From: Desulfuromonadales bacterium
Lineage (GTDB): Bacteria; Desulfobacterota; Desulfuromonadia; Desulfuromonadales; BM103
Assembly: GCA_030145205.1 (NCBI GenBank)
Contig: JAQYVZ010000025.1
Span: 1-55,889, forward strand
Direction: 5' to 3'
DNA: 55,889 nt
This document shows positions 1-10,256 of this stretch, in pieces. The notes under the pieces are model-generated. The model saw only the letters and a program-made list of their open reading frames with translations. It did not search any database and was not told the DNA's origin. Positions within the stretch are counted from its first letter, which is position 1; each line of letters opens with the position of its first letter. A program made the position numbers and the translations under genes.

Positions 1-1
1 G

Positions 2-3000
2 GTGCTTCAAGCTCTGCTGGCATGGGACGTAGCGACAACTGAGAGTGTTGCCGTTGCCGTGGCCTATCTGACTGCAGAGCAGAACCTGGATGGTGGCTGG
101 GGGGTCGGCCGCGGCCCGAGCATGGTTCAGCCGACAGTCAATATCCTGCGGGCTCTGAATTCACTGCCTGACGGCGAAACGGTCCCGACAGTTATCTCCA
201 GCGGGCTGGGCTGGCTGCTCACTCAGCAAAACTTGGATGGCGGCTTCGGCAACAGCTCGAGCACTGTCTACGATACGGCTTCAGCGCTTCTGGCGCTCAA
301 GGTGACAGGTGCATCACAAGCATCTGTTGAGAATGCTGTTGCTTTTTTGTTGAACGAGCAGGATGTGGCTGGCAGCTGGCGCGGCAGTGTCTTCCAGACA
401 GCGCTGGCGGTGCAAGCCTTGTATGCCGGTCAGGTTGCTGCGGACCTTTCTGTTGACCCGGCCGAGGTCGTGGTGACGCCGGCTCTTGTGACGGAGCCTC
501 AAGGTCAGGTGCAGGTCGCGGCTTCTATTGTCAACTCCGGTGAAACAGCAGAGCCTGCCGTAGCGGTTGCTTTGTATACGCAGGCGGCTACTCCGGAGAA
601 TCTTCGGGATCAGCAAACCGTTGCGGTCCCGGCGAACGACGCGACCGAAGTTCTTTTCCAGATTGCAATCGATAGCCCTTTTGACCAGCACTTGATTGTC
701 GTTATTGATCCTGCCGCAGCACTCACTGAAGCCAGCAGAGCGAACAACGTGGCACAGGTCGTCTTGCCGGTCGACTTGCCTGCACCGGCCGTTGGATTTG
801 CTGTCACGTCCTCCGAAGGTGTTGAAGGGAACCCTGCATCGATTCTGCTTGAGCTGGAGTATGCATGGGATCAGCCGATCAGCGTCGATTACGCGGTGAC
901 TCTGCTCGGCAGTGCCAGCAGCCCGGAGGATTATACCTTGCCGGATGGGACGCTGCTGTTTGCTCCCGGTGAGACCTCGCTGAGTCTCGATTTCCCGATT
1001 GTCGAGGATGTTTTGGAGGAGGGTCCTGAGACAATTGTGATTGCATTGTCGAACCTGTCGGTGGGCACTCCGGGGGTAATGCAGCACACCTTCCAGATTA
1101 TCGACAACGACACACCGCCAACCATCGCTTTCAGTATGGCAGGCAAATCTGGTTGGGAAAGCGCTCTGTCCGTGCCGGTTGTCGTGTCACTCAACTTCCC
1201 CTGGCGGGAGCCGGTTTCAGTCGATTGCCTGGCGGTTGCCGGCAGTGCCGTTGAGGGGGCGGATTACAATATCGCGGACAATACACTGACTTTCGCGCCC
1301 GGAGAGACGAACAAAACTCTCCTGTTGTCGGTGGTCGATGATGTGGTTGCCGAGTCAAGTGAAACAGTCGAGCTGGTCCTTGACAACCCGATCAACGCGA
1401 GTCTGTCCACAGCGCCGTTTGTCTACACGATCCTCGACAATGATACCGTGCCACAGCTCACGGTCAGCCCGGTTAGCGCTGATCTGGACGAGTCTGCAGG
1501 CCAGGTCGCTGTCAGTCTGACTTTGGACCATGCTTGGACAGCCCCTGTATCAGTTCTTTTCGAAATTGATTCGGCAAGCTCTGCCGCTTCCGGTGAGGAT
1601 TACACTCTGGATCGAACGCAGATTACCTTCAATCCTGGAGAAACGGTACAGACCGTTTTCCTGAACATCATTGACGATTATCCGGTTGAAAATGACGAAA
1701 ACGTGATGATTAACCTGGTGAATCCGGTTGACACCATATTACTGCAGAGTCAGTTGAACTATACGATCCTCAATAACGATATTGCACCGACAGTTTCAAT
1801 CTCTGCGCCGGTTGAAGGAAGTGTGACGGCAGACGACACACCGACGGTTGTATATACAGCAAGCACGGATCAGGTGGTTGTGAATTTGAACGGCAGTGTA
1901 GTTGTTGCACCTTCCGGGCAAGAGTTAGGCCCACTTCAGGATGATTCGTATGTGCTGCACGTCGAGGCAACCGATGATGTGGGCAGGGTTGGCTCAGATG
2001 ACGTTGTGTTCACAGTAGATACGACCCCGCCAGGGATCATCCTTGTTTCACCAATTGCAGGCGTAACGCCCGAGACAGAGCCTCTGCTTTACTACCAGGT
2101 AAGCGATGGCGACGTGGTTGTCACTCTCAATGGTAGCGTGATCAACAAAATTTCTGGCGAACGACTTGATGCGTTGGCAGATGGCGATTATCTTTTGGAG
2201 ATCCAGGTCATCGACCAGGCGGGTAACCGCGCGATTGCTCAGGCCGCGTTCACCGTAAAAACTGCGGAAGATTTGCCCTCTGTCATTCCAGAAGACCCTT
2301 ATCCCGTGAACCTGATGCAGCAATGGCCTTATGTCGATGAACGGAGCCGGGAATTCCGAAACTACGCTGTCGATGCTGAGGGGAACGTTTTCTTTGTTGA
2401 TACCTTGGGGTGGTACAGCACCTACAAAATTGAAGTTTCTAAATACGATAAAGATTTGAATTTTGTCTGGAATGTGATTCTGGATTCCGGCTACGACGAT
2501 CGTCATGTCGATTTTCATTTTTCGGAATGTGATTCGTCCCTCTATGTGGTTGGGGAAACCAGAAGCCGTGGCTGTTTCGACGGGAGCGACACCTGTGCCT
2601 TCAGCGTTCATGAAGATGCTGTCCTGTTTAAAATCAATGACCTCGGCATGACGGGCGAGGTGGAATGGGCCCAGCAGTGGGGCGGTGCTTATGAAGACAT
2701 TATTCACGGCATGGCTGTGGATGATTTCGGCAACATCTTTGTAGCTGGGCGGCAGGAGGAGACGTCTTCTCCTCTGAATTACAACTGGTACACCTTCGCC
2801 CGATTCGACGCCTCGGGCAACAAGCTTCTTGATATTCATGACAGCGAACAGGGGTATTGTGCCGAAACAGCTTCGGAAGGATTTCTGTATTGTGGGTTCA
2901 ATAAATATGACTATAACGGCAACTATGTTGAGTTCATCGAGCCGCCAGAGGGCTTTTCCTATGCAACTCTCCAGAAAGACGGCTTCTTTTACAAGGTAAG

Positions 3001-6000
3001 TTTCGACAATCGAATCCATAAAATAAGTAAAGAGGGTGTCTATGTCTGGGCGTCAGAGCCGCTCGTTGTTCAGCCGCGTTCTTCTTCGTACACGAGTGCG
3101 TATGCCGCCATCAGAAGTTACACGGTCGATGTTGACGGCAATATTTTTGTATTGGGTGTTACGGATGGTGTCCTGGGTGATGGTGTGGCTCTTGGTGGGG
3201 ACGATATCTTCCTGGCGAAATTCGATTCTTACGGTCGACTGATCTGGACGAGGCAACTTGGCAGCGGCAAGAGCGATCTTTATCACTATAGCGGTATTGG
3301 CCTTGTTTTCGGGGGAGACGGCAAGCTCTATTTTGCAAATCAGATGCTTGCGAAACTGGATTTTGCCAACCGGTATGATTGGGAACTGTATCAAGTTGAT
3401 ACGACTGTCGCACAGCAGCTGCCACTCCTGGATCATCAGACCTACTATGTTGACAGCATGTCATCCTGCAGCGGTAAAACCTTTACCAAGGGACCTGTTT
3501 ACGCATCGATGAGTCAGTCTCCGGGAAGCTGTATGGTGGCTGACCAGGTGACACTGAAATTTTCCGGCGGTCCGAAGGAACTGCTGATTGCCTACGATCC
3601 TGTTCCAGTCTCCGTGCCGACTCTGGTTCAGGGCAATGCGGGCGGAAGTCTGCTTTCGTCCATAACACCTGCGAGCGGAACCCTTTTTGCTGAACTGGTT
3701 GAAGTTGACCCGGCAGGTGGGTCCGTTCTTCAATCGTTCGGAAGTGTTTCCCGGTCGTTTGCTGCCAACGCTGGCGGCCAGGTTACAGACCTGTCCGGGC
3801 TGAGTGGTGTTATCCAACCGGGCCATTCCTTTGGCGTCGTTGTTTCTCTTGCCGCTGATGATAGAGTGCCTCATACGGTTCAATGGGGTCAGGACGGCCC
3901 TTGTCCTGCTGGTGGACAACAAACCCTCAGCGTAACGACAACGCCGCTTGAAACAGAGGCCCCGTACGTGACCATCAATCTTCCTGCCGAGGGTGCAACT
4001 CTTGCGAGCAATTATGTTGTCGTTGCCGGAACGGCGGGTGACAACAGCGGCTCCGGGGTTGCGCAGGTGGTTGTTTCGGACGACAATGGCGGGAGCTGGC
4101 TCCCGGCAACCGACACTTCTGTCGATCACTCCTGGTCAAGCTGGCAATATGTCTGGATCGCTCCCTCCTCCGGCAGCTATCGCCTGTTGGCCAGTACAGT
4201 CGACCGGGATGGCAATGTTAACGTTGAACCTGCTGTCATAAACTTTGATGTTGGGGATTTCTCTCCATCGCTGAATGTGAACCCCGTTGTTTCTCCGACA
4301 AACGCTCTTGCGCAGGTCATCAGCGGGGTATCCGATCCTGGTGTAAGTCTGTCCGTGACAATCGCTTGTCCAGCGGAAAGTTCTACATCGGCTTCTCCCG
4401 TCATCCAGAACCCGGACGGAACCTGGCTGTTTACAATCAGCAACTTGGTACCGAACGCAGAGAACGGTGTGGTTGTTGCTGCAACGAATGAATTTGGGAC
4501 AACCCGTGAAACTCTCAGCATTGCAGTCGATACGTTTCCTCCAGCGCTGACGATTGATCCTGTCACATCGTCAACCAGCCAGGACAGCCAAGAACTTACC
4601 GGCACCGTTGAAGCTGGAGCCTTGTTAACTGTTGACGTCTACTACTCCTCCGTTTCTGAAGAGGTTCCGATTGTCTCCGGCACATGGAGCTATGTTGCGA
4701 CCGGATTTATGGAGGGAGACAACCTGTTCCGTTTCACGGCAACAGATGGCGCCGGGAATCAGTCCTCCGAAACGGCCACTTTGACTTATCTGACGCCACC
4801 TCCCATGACTGTGGCTTTGTCGCCGACCAGTCTATCCGAGAACATGTCGGCGGATGTCCTGTTGTCGGTCACCAACCTTCAGCCGATTGGCGGGACCCTT
4901 GCCGTTGAACAGTTGCTCGATCTCGATCAGAACGGGATGGCCGATGCCGCTGAACCGGTTGTTCAGCGTTTTACTCTGACGGATGGATTTGCCGACAGCA
5001 ATCGAAACATTCCGAGTGATGAAGATGGGCTGTCGGATGGTGCAGTCTTAGCACGCCTGTCTTACCAGTTGATCAATGATCGTTTCCATGCGCCGGGGTC
5101 TTCCCTGTTCCGGGTCGTGAATGCCAAAGAGACTGCTACGGCTGTATTCGAGGTGCATGAAACCAGTGAATTGCAGACAATCAGCGGGCAGGTCACGGGG
5201 GCTCTGGAACAACCTGTCAAGGGCGCTTTTGTGGCGTTGGCTGATAGCTGGGCGCGCGTTTATGGCTATGCTGTGACCGATGCCGTCGGGCAATACTGGC
5301 TGCAGGTGCCGATCCCAGGTGAGTATCAATTGTTGTCAATGGCTGAAGGTTATTACTTCGATCCGGCCAACACAAAAACGGTTCACCTGTCGTCCGGGCA
5401 GGTGTTGAATGGCGTCGATCTTCTGTTGCTGTCGGGCAGCCGTCACCTCACCGGACAGGTTGTCGACGCGGAGACCGGGCAGGGCATTTCGGGGCTTCTG
5501 GTGCGTGCTGCAGGCCCTGGTGGTATGGCGGCAAGCCTGACCGCCGCCGGTAACTACGCTCTGCTCTTGCCGGAAGGGACTTTTGACGTGTCGGTCAACG
5601 CAATTTCCGGGACGGGGCCGTCCGGGAAAGGTTATCTCGTGCCGGAATCTCCGATGTTCTCTGTTGAGGTCGACGCCGACAGTGGTGCCAACAATATCCA
5701 ACTGGTTGCTGCAAACGGCTTGGTTGCTGGTCGAGTGCTTGATGCCGCCGGACTGCCTGTTGCCGGGGTGCCGGTGCAGGCCCGCTGCATGGATGCTTGC
5801 GGCACCGTCTACGGACAGAGTGATTCCCTAGGTGACTATACCTTAGGTGTGCTTGCAGGGCATTCCTGGCAGGTGTCGCTGCTGGATGATGCAGCTCAAC
5901 CGCTTGGTCTGATTGGACCAGTCCTCCCAGAGGTGGCCGCGACCACCGCATTGATCCCGGGGCAAGATTTGACTGTTCTGTCGGTCGATGCGTGGATTGA

Positions 6001-6496
6001 AGGTCTGGTGACTGACGAGGCTGGCAGTGGCGTTGCCAATGCCGCGATTCAGATCACCAACAGTTTGACCGGGAGCAGTGCTCTAACCCGGACGAGCAGT
6101 GATGGCCGCTACCGGTTAGGTGTTGATGCCGGTCTGTGCAATGCCTATCTGTTTGCGGAGTTGCTGGGATATGACCCGACTGCACCTGTCGGGGTGGATG
6201 TGTCCAGTGGGCAGACTGTGATTCAGGATTTTGGGGTGACGCAACCAGATCTCCCCAATACAATCGAGGTGAGTGGTGCGGTGTATAACCTGCGCAAAGA
6301 GGTCTTGAGTGTTACTGCCAGCAGCACCAATCCGGACGCCCAACTTGCTTTGGAAGGTTATGGGCCAATGGCACTGACCAAGGCGCTTAAAGGGGTCTAT
6401 ACCTGGGTCTATAGCGGTATTGTCGCCACCGCTCCTGCTTCGGTGACGGTTACCGGGCCGGAGGGGAGTGCAACGGTTGCTGTCAGTTTGAAATAG
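2..6496 (+). CDS. Giant multi-domain exported/surface protein, 5' end outside window
   Basis: Open from the first bases to the TAG at 6494-6496, 2164 codons; the true start lies upstream. Visible domains in order (residues counted from base 2): prenyltransferase/squalene-cyclase-like repeats at about 15-140 (QNLDGGWG, QNLDGGFG); a CARDB-like beta-sandwich at about 150-255; three Calx-beta domains at about 265-590, each ending in an NDT/NDI-type motif; two Ig-like repeats to about 755; a beta-propeller-like stretch at about 770-1150 (DAEGNVFF, DDFGNIFVAG, DVDGNIFVLG); more Ig-like domains to about 1610; and four carboxypeptidase-regulatory/CnaB-like domains at about 1720-2090. No C-terminal anchor or sorting signal is seen. 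The domains suggest an extracellular adhesive or structural protein; the exact function is unknown. Confidence 0.85.
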   Translation: MLQALLAWDVATTESVAVAVAYLTAEQNLDGGWGVGRGPSMVQPTVNILRALNSLPDGETVPTVISSGLGWLLTQQNLDGGFGNSSSTVYDTASALLALKVTGASQASVENAVAFLLNEQDVAGSWRGSVFQTALAVQALYAGQVAADLSVDPAEVVVTPALVTEPQGQVQVAASIVNSGETAEPAVAVALYTQAATPENLRDQQTVAVPANDATEVLFQIAIDSPFDQHLIVVIDPAAALTEASRANNVAQVVLPVDLPAPAVGFAVTSSEGVEGNPASILLELEYAWDQPISVDYAVTLLGSASSPEDYTLPDGTLLFAPGETSLSLDFPIVEDVLEEGPETIVIALSNLSVGTPGVMQHTFQIIDNDTPPTIAFSMAGKSGWESALSVPVVVSLNFPWREPVSVDCLAVAGSAVEGADYNIADNTLTFAPGETNKTLLLSVVDDVVAESSETVELVLDNPINASLSTAPFVYTILDNDTVPQLTVSPVSADLDESAGQVAVSLTLDHAWTAPVSVLFEIDSASSAASGEDYTLDRTQITFNPGETVQTVFLNIIDDYPVENDENVMINLVNPVDTILLQSQLNYTILNNDIAPTVSISAPVEGSVTADDTPTVVYTASTDQVVVNLNGSVVVAPSGQELGPLQDDSYVLHVEATDDVGRVGSDDVVFTVDTTPPGIILVSPIAGVTPETEPLLYYQVSDGDVVVTLNGSVINKISGERLDALADGDYLLEIQVIDQAGNRAIAQAAFTVKTAEDLPSVIPEDPYPVNLMQQWPYVDERSREFRNYAVDAEGNVFFVDTLGWYSTYKIEVSKYDKDLNFVWNVILDSGYDDRHVDFHFSECDSSLYVVGETRSRGCFDGSDTCAFSVHEDAVLFKINDLGMTGEVEWAQQWGGAYEDIIHGMAVDDFGNIFVAGRQEETSSPLNYNWYTFARFDASGNKLLDIHDSEQGYCAETASEGFLYCGFNKYDYNGNYVEFIEPPEGFSYATLQKDGFFYKVSFDNRIHKISKEGVYVWASEPLVVQPRSSSYTSAYAAIRSYTVDVDGNIFVLGVTDGVLGDGVALGGDDIFLAKFDSYGRLIWTRQLGSGKSDLYHYSGIGLVFGGDGKLYFANQMLAKLDFANRYDWELYQVDTTVAQQLPLLDHQTYYVDSMSSCSGKTFTKGPVYASMSQSPGSCMVADQVTLKFSGGPKELLIAYDPVPVSVPTLVQGNAGGSLLSSITPASGTLFAELVEVDPAGGSVLQSFGSVSRSFAANAGGQVTDLSGLSGVIQPGHSFGVVVSLAADDRVPHTVQWGQDGPCPAGGQQTLSVTTTPLETEAPYVTINLPAEGATLASNYVVVAGTAGDNSGSGVAQVVVSDDNGGSWLPATDTSVDHSWSSWQYVWIAPSSGSYRLLASTVDRDGNVNVEPAVINFDVGDFSPSLNVNPVVSPTNALAQVISGVSDPGVSLSVTIACPAESSTSASPVIQNPDGTWLFTISNLVPNAENGVVVAATNEFGTTRETLSIAVDTFPPALTIDPVTSSTSQDSQELTGTVEAGALLTVDVYYSSVSEEVPIVSGTWSYVATGFMEGDNLFRFTATDGAGNQSSETATLTYLTPPPMTVALSPTSLSENMSADVLLSVTNLQPIGGTLAVEQLLDLDQNGMADAAEPVVQRFTLTDGFADSNRNIPSDEDGLSDGAVLARLSYQLINDRFHAPGSSLFRVVNAKETATAVFEVHETSELQTISGQVTGALEQPVKGAFVALADSWARVYGYAVTDAVGQYWLQVPIPGEYQLLSMAEGYYFDPANTKTVHLSSGQVLNGVDLLLLSGSRHLTGQVVDAETGQGISGLLVRAAGPGGMAASLTAAGNYALLLPEGTFDVSVNAISGTGPSGKGYLVPESPMFSVEVDADSGANNIQLVAANGLVAGRVLDAAGLPVAGVPVQARCMDACGTVYGQSDSLGDYTLGVLAGHSWQVSLLDDAAQPLGLIGPVLPEVAATTALIPGQDLTVLSVDAWIEGLVTDEAGSGVANAAIQITNSLTGSSALTRTSSDGRYRLGVDAGLCNAYLFAELLGYDPTAPVGVDVSSGQTVIQDFGVTQPDLPNTIEVSGAVYNLRKEVLSVTASSTNPDAQLALEGYGPMALTKALKGVYTWVYSGIVATAPASVTVTGPEGSATVAVSLK

Positions 6497-6541
6497 CTTG
6501 TTTGGAAAAGGTCTTCAGAGATCCGAGAAACAGAGCAACGA

Positions 6542-6574
6542 AAAAAAGCCGGGACACGCCTGTCCTGGCTTTTT
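6542..6574. terminator. Bidirectional intrinsic terminator
   Basis: A-tract, 9-bp stem GCCGGGACA/TGTCCTGGC with one G-U pair, 4-nt loop, T-tract. It lies between the convergent ends of the giant protein gene and amrA and can serve both. Confidence 0.85.
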
Positions 6575-6594
6575 CTGTGATAGAGAAACAGGCG

Positions 6595-7155
6595 CTAGTT
6601 GGAGTTCTCTTCTCCAAAAATCTGCGCACTGAAAATGTAGATGTCTGAGTCTTCTGCCTGCCAGGCGTTGGTTGCCAGTCCGGCCTTCATGCAGGTCTGC
6701 TGCAGGAAGGTGTCGCGATCCCAGTTGTGCTCGGTGGCAACTTGCGGCAGCAGCACGCCGCGGTGAAAACCCTTCTCGATGTAGATGCCGTGAGTGCCGA
6801 CTTCGATTTCAGCGATTTCTTCAATTTTTTGCAGGGGGGAGAGGACGGAAATTTCCAGGGTGAAGTTGTTGAGATCTTCGCGCTTCATCGGATAGAAACG
6901 AGGATCCTGGGACGAAGAGGCGAGGGCCATCTGAGCGACTTCGCGGAAGAGCGGCAGTTCCGACTGGAAATTGCCGATGCACCCGCGCAGCCGACCTGAC
7001 TGTTTGATCGTAACAAAGCAGCCGTTGCGCTGGTTCAGGTGCTTTTCCTCGCGGGGTTCGATGTACTCCTCGCCGGTTTCAACGCCCTGGACAATCGCCT
7101 GACGGGCAATGGCGAGAAGGATTTCCTTCTCCTTGGAATTCAGTTCGGATTGCAC
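6595..7155 (-). CDS. amrA: AMMECR1-domain protein (AmmeMemoRadiSam system protein A)
   Basis: 186 aa, the whole length being one AMMECR1 domain with the family hallmark LRGCIG at about residues 56-61 and a conserved SSQDPRF segment. Start is GTG at 7155, four bases after a strong GGGAGG ribosome site. In many bacteria the family occurs with a Memo-like protein and a radical SAM protein; neither is in this window, so this copy stands alone here. The biochemical role of the system is not established, so no reaction is assigned. It ends head-on to the giant protein gene across a shared terminator. Confidence 0.9.
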   Translation of the reverse strand: MQSELNSKEKEILLAIARQAIVQGVETGEEYIEPREEKHLNQRNGCFVTIKQSGRLRGCIGNFQSELPLFREVAQMALASSSQDPRFYPMKREDLNNFTLEISVLSPLQKIEEIAEIEVGTHGIYIEKGFHRGVLLPQVATEHNWDRDTFLQQTCMKAGLATNAWQAEDSDIYIFSAQIFGEENSN

Positions 7156-7207
7156 ACGACCTCCCTGATGTCAGCAGCAAAAAATAATTGATTTTTTGGT
7201 CGGGCCA

Positions 7208-7236
7208 ATCATAGAGGTAAGTGTGAAAATTTTCAA
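7208..7236 (-). promoter_or_regulatory. Predicted sigma-70 promoter of amrA
   Basis: On the minus strand TTGAAA (7236-7231), 17-bp spacer, TATGAT (7213-7208), about 50 bp before the amrA start. It sits between typA and amrA, so amrA can be transcribed independently of typA. Confidence 0.6.
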
Positions 7237-7269
7237 GCAATCTTGACTGTCAAACAGTGAAAAATGGCG

Positions 7270-9084
7270 TTAGCCATCAATCCTCTTCTTCGACTTCTTG
7301 CGTTCGTTCTCATCAAGGATCCGCTTGCGCAGACGGATGGAGTTCGGAGTGACTTCCACCAGTTCATCGGTGTCGATGAATTCAAGCGCCTGCTCCAGGC
7401 TCAGTTCGCGCGGCGTGGTCAGCCGGATCGCTTCGTCGCTGCCCGAAGCGCGTACATTAGTCAGCTTTTTGCCCTTGCAGGCGTTTACGACCAGGTCCTT
7501 GTCCTTGGCATTCTGGCCGATAACCATCCCTTCATAAACATTGACGCCGGCACCGATGAACAAGGCGCCGCGATCCTGCAGGTTAAACAGGGAATAGGCG
7601 ATGGTTTCGCCAGCTTCCATAGCGATCAGTACACCGTTTTTGCGGCCGGGGATTGGTCCTTTGTAAGGGCCGTAGCCATGGAAAGTGTGGTTCATGACGC
7701 CGGTGCCGCGCGTGTCAGTTAAAAATTCGTTGCGGAAGCCGATCAGGCCGCGCGCCGGAATGATGAACTCAAGCCGGTTGACACCGTCCATGGCGTTCAT
7801 GGCGGTCATTTCCGCCTTGCGTGGTCCGAGCTTCTCGATCACCGTGCCCTGGTACTCTTCAGGAACGTCGATCATCAGGTATTCAAGCGGTTCGCACTGC
7901 TGGCCGTCGATTTCACGGAAGATGACCTCCGGCTTGGAAACCGCCAGTTCATACCCTTCGCGCCGCATATTCTCAATCAGAATCGAAAGATGCAGTTCGC
8001 CACGTCCCGAAACCCGAAAGGTGTCCGTATTGGCTGTATCCTCAACCCGCAGAGAAACATTGGTGCGCAGCTCCCGATGAAGCCGGTCGCGCAGATTGCG
8101 TGAGGTGACATATTTGCCGTCCTGGCCGGCAAACGGGGACGAGTTAACGATGAAGTTCATCGCCAGGGTCGGCTCGTCTATGGCCACGTATGGCAGCGAT
8201 TTCGGTTGCTCGGCGCTGGCCAGAGTCTCGCCAATTCCAACGCCCTCAAAACCGGCCACGGTGATGATGTCCCCGGCAAAAGCTTCGTTCAACTCGACTT
8301 GTTTGAGGCCATCGTAGCCGAGCAATTTGCTGATACGGGCTTTAATGATTTCGCCGCCCTTGCGGATCTGAGCGACGGTTTCTCCGGTCTTGACCGTGCC
8401 GTTGAAAATCTTGCCGGTCGCGATGCGGCCGAGATAATCATTGTAATCGATGCTGGTGACCAGCATCTGGAACGGGGCCTGAGGGTCGACCTGAGGCGGA
8501 GTGACATGTTTAATAATGATATCGAACAGGGCGTCGAGGTTGTCGGTCGTCTCCGCCAGCTCAAGCTTGGCAATGCCCTGCTTGGCACTGGTGTAGACAA
8601 TCGGAAAATCGAGCTGATTCTCGTCGGCATTGAGCTCGCAGAAGAGGTCGAAGACCATGTCGACAACTTTTTCCGGACGGGATCCAGGACGGTCGATCTT
8701 GTTGATAACCACGATCGGCTTCAGGCCGAGGTCGAGGGATTTTTTCAGCACGAAGCGGGTCTGCGGCATCGGGCCGTCGAAGGCATCAACCAACAGCAGG
8801 ACCGAGTCGACCATTTTCAGGACCCGCTCCACCTCGCCGCCAAAGTCGGCGTGGCCCGGGGTGTCGACGATATTGATCTTCATCCCGTCGCGGTGGACCG
8901 ATAGGTTCTTGGAGAGAATGGTAATGCCGCGTTCCCGTTCCAGGTCGTTGCTGTCCATGACCCGTTCGGTGATTACCTGGTTCTCACGGAAAACGCCCGA
9001 CTGCTTGAGCATGGCATCCACCAAGGTGGTCTTGCCGTGGTCAACGTGGGCGATAATGGCGATGTTGCGGAGATTTTCGGACAT
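7270..9084 (-). CDS. typA: Ribosome-associated GTPase TypA/BipA
   Basis: 604 aa, full family length. GTPase motifs are intact: AHVDHGKT (12-19), [10 protein letters not shown] (about 74-83), NKID (about 128-131). EF-G-like domains II, III and V and the TypA-specific C-terminal domain follow. It is a translational GTPase that binds the ribosome at the EF-G site and is linked to ribosome assembly and stress adaptation in other bacteria. ATG start at 9084 with its own promoter at 9149-9176. Nothing unusual in the sequence. Confidence 0.97.
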   Translation of the reverse strand: MSENLRNIAIIAHVDHGKTTLVDAMLKQSGVFRENQVITERVMDSNDLERERGITILSKNLSVHRDGMKINIVDTPGHADFGGEVERVLKMVDSVLLLVDAFDGPMPQTRFVLKKSLDLGLKPIVVINKIDRPGSRPEKVVDMVFDLFCELNADENQLDFPIVYTSAKQGIAKLELAETTDNLDALFDIIIKHVTPPQVDPQAPFQMLVTSIDYNDYLGRIATGKIFNGTVKTGETVAQIRKGGEIIKARISKLLGYDGLKQVELNEAFAGDIITVAGFEGVGIGETLASAEQPKSLPYVAIDEPTLAMNFIVNSSPFAGQDGKYVTSRNLRDRLHRELRTNVSLRVEDTANTDTFRVSGRGELHLSILIENMRREGYELAVSKPEVIFREIDGQQCEPLEYLMIDVPEEYQGTVIEKLGPRKAEMTAMNAMDGVNRLEFIIPARGLIGFRNEFLTDTRGTGVMNHTFHGYGPYKGPIPGRKNGVLIAMEAGETIAYSLFNLQDRGALFIGAGVNVYEGMVIGQNAKDKDLVVNACKGKKLTNVRASGSDEAIRLTTPRELSLEQALEFIDTDELVEVTPNSIRLRKRILDENERKKSKKRIDG

Positions 9085-9148
9085 GATATGCGCCTTTATG
9101 CTTCTGACTTTGCGTCAGTTTTGGTTTTTCTCTAAATGCCAGCCGGCC

Positions 9149-9176
9149 ATCATAGCCGTATGTCGCAGAAAAGCAA
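9149..9176 (-). promoter_or_regulatory. Predicted sigma-70 promoter of typA
   Basis: Minus strand TTGCTT (9176-9171), 16-bp spacer, TATGAT (9154-9149), about 65 bp upstream of the typA ATG. The divergent lipoprotein gene starts at 9237, so the control region is compact. Confidence 0.6.
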
Positions 9177-9236
9177 GTGTTTTTCGTCGAAACCTCTTGC
9201 CAGTTGTTTCCGGTTTGGCCTAACATACCGTCCGCG

Positions 9237-10256
9237 ATGCAACGACTTAATAGAAAAATAAATCAGTTGGTCAGCGTTTGCGTACTCCGGTCCTTGCTCG
9301 TCGGCGTTTTGCTGACACTGTCCTGGGGGTGCGCGTCCCTGCCGCAGTCCTTTCCGCAGCCGACAGCGCGGGTACCCATGTCCACCCAGGAGGCTGTGGT
9401 CCAGTTTGTCCAGCAACATGGTGGATATTATGCAGATGAGGAGTTGATTGCGTTCGTCCGGCAGCGGGGTGCGCTTTTGGTTCAGCAGAGTCAACGGCCG
9501 GACTTGACCTGGGCCTTTGCGGTTTTGGATCGGTCCGCCGCCGAAGTGCATGCTTTTCCGGGAGGGCAGATCTTCCTGACTCGCGGTGCGGTGACGGCCT
9601 TGCAAGACTGGCGGGAACTGGATCGTGTGCTGAACGCGGTCATCACTGAAGCCGCGGCTGCGCCGACAGCTGTCCATAGGCAATACACCTTAGGTCAGCT
9701 GTTTGCCGTATCTTCCGCTTTCCCGGCAGTCTCTTGGAAGAATGACGAAACAGCAGTTTTTACCGCAGAACTTGATGGACTTAAACAGATGCAGCCCGGT
9801 TACGATCTGTATGCGTCGGCTCGGCGCCAGGAAAAAAACGGCGACCTGACCGGAGCGATTCGGACTTATCTGCAGGCGGCGACCCTGGCTCCGGAGCAGC
9901 CACAGATATTAACGGGGCTTGGGCTGGCTTACTTGCAGGTGGGGGACCTCCCCTCAGCACGAACCCACTTGAACCGCGCGATCCGTTTGCAGCCAGACTA
10001 TTATCTCAGTCGGATGGGACGGGGCTACGTTTTCCTGCAGCGGGAAGATTTCCCTGCGGCGATTGTGCAGCTGGAGAAGAGCGTTGCTCTGCTGCCGATT
10101 GTGCGCAATCGCTTTTTGTTAGCAGACAGTTACGCCAGGAACGGTCAGGAGGATCAAGCTCTTGTGCTCTTCCGGCAGGTGGCAGCTGATGATCGCAGAG
10201 GTAAGCTTGGCCGTGCCGCGGCTGAACAGATACGGCAATTGGAGAAACTGAAATGA
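9237..10256 (+). CDS. TPR lipoprotein with degenerate M48-peptidase-like domain
   Basis: 339 aa from ATG 9237; an in-frame GTG at 9177 is less likely because the hydrophobic segment (11-30) then sits far from the N terminus. The segment ends in WGC, so Cys32 is a plausible but atypical lipidation site. Residues about 90-142 follow the M48 (Ste24/BepA-type) pattern, including HAFPGGQIFLTRG (105-117). However, the position expected to hold HExxH reads AVITE (134-138), and no third ligand is visible. Residues about 190-330 form TPR repeats (LTGLGLAYLQVGD and later units). This resembles a BepA-like outer-membrane quality-control protein stripped of catalysis. Overlaps the next gene by 4 bp, suggesting coupled translation. 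Confidence 0.75.
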   Translation: MQRLNRKINQLVSVCVLRSLLVGVLLTLSWGCASLPQSFPQPTARVPMSTQEAVVQFVQQHGGYYADEELIAFVRQRGALLVQQSQRPDLTWAFAVLDRSAAEVHAFPGGQIFLTRGAVTALQDWRELDRVLNAVITEAAAAPTAVHRQYTLGQLFAVSSAFPAVSWKNDETAVFTAELDGLKQMQPGYDLYASARRQEKNGDLTGAIRTYLQAATLAPEQPQILTGLGLAYLQVGDLPSARTHLNRAIRLQPDYYLSRMGRGYVFLQREDFPAAIVQLEKSVALLPIVRNRFLLADSYARNGQEDQALVLFRQVAADDRRGKLGRAAAEQIRQLEKLK

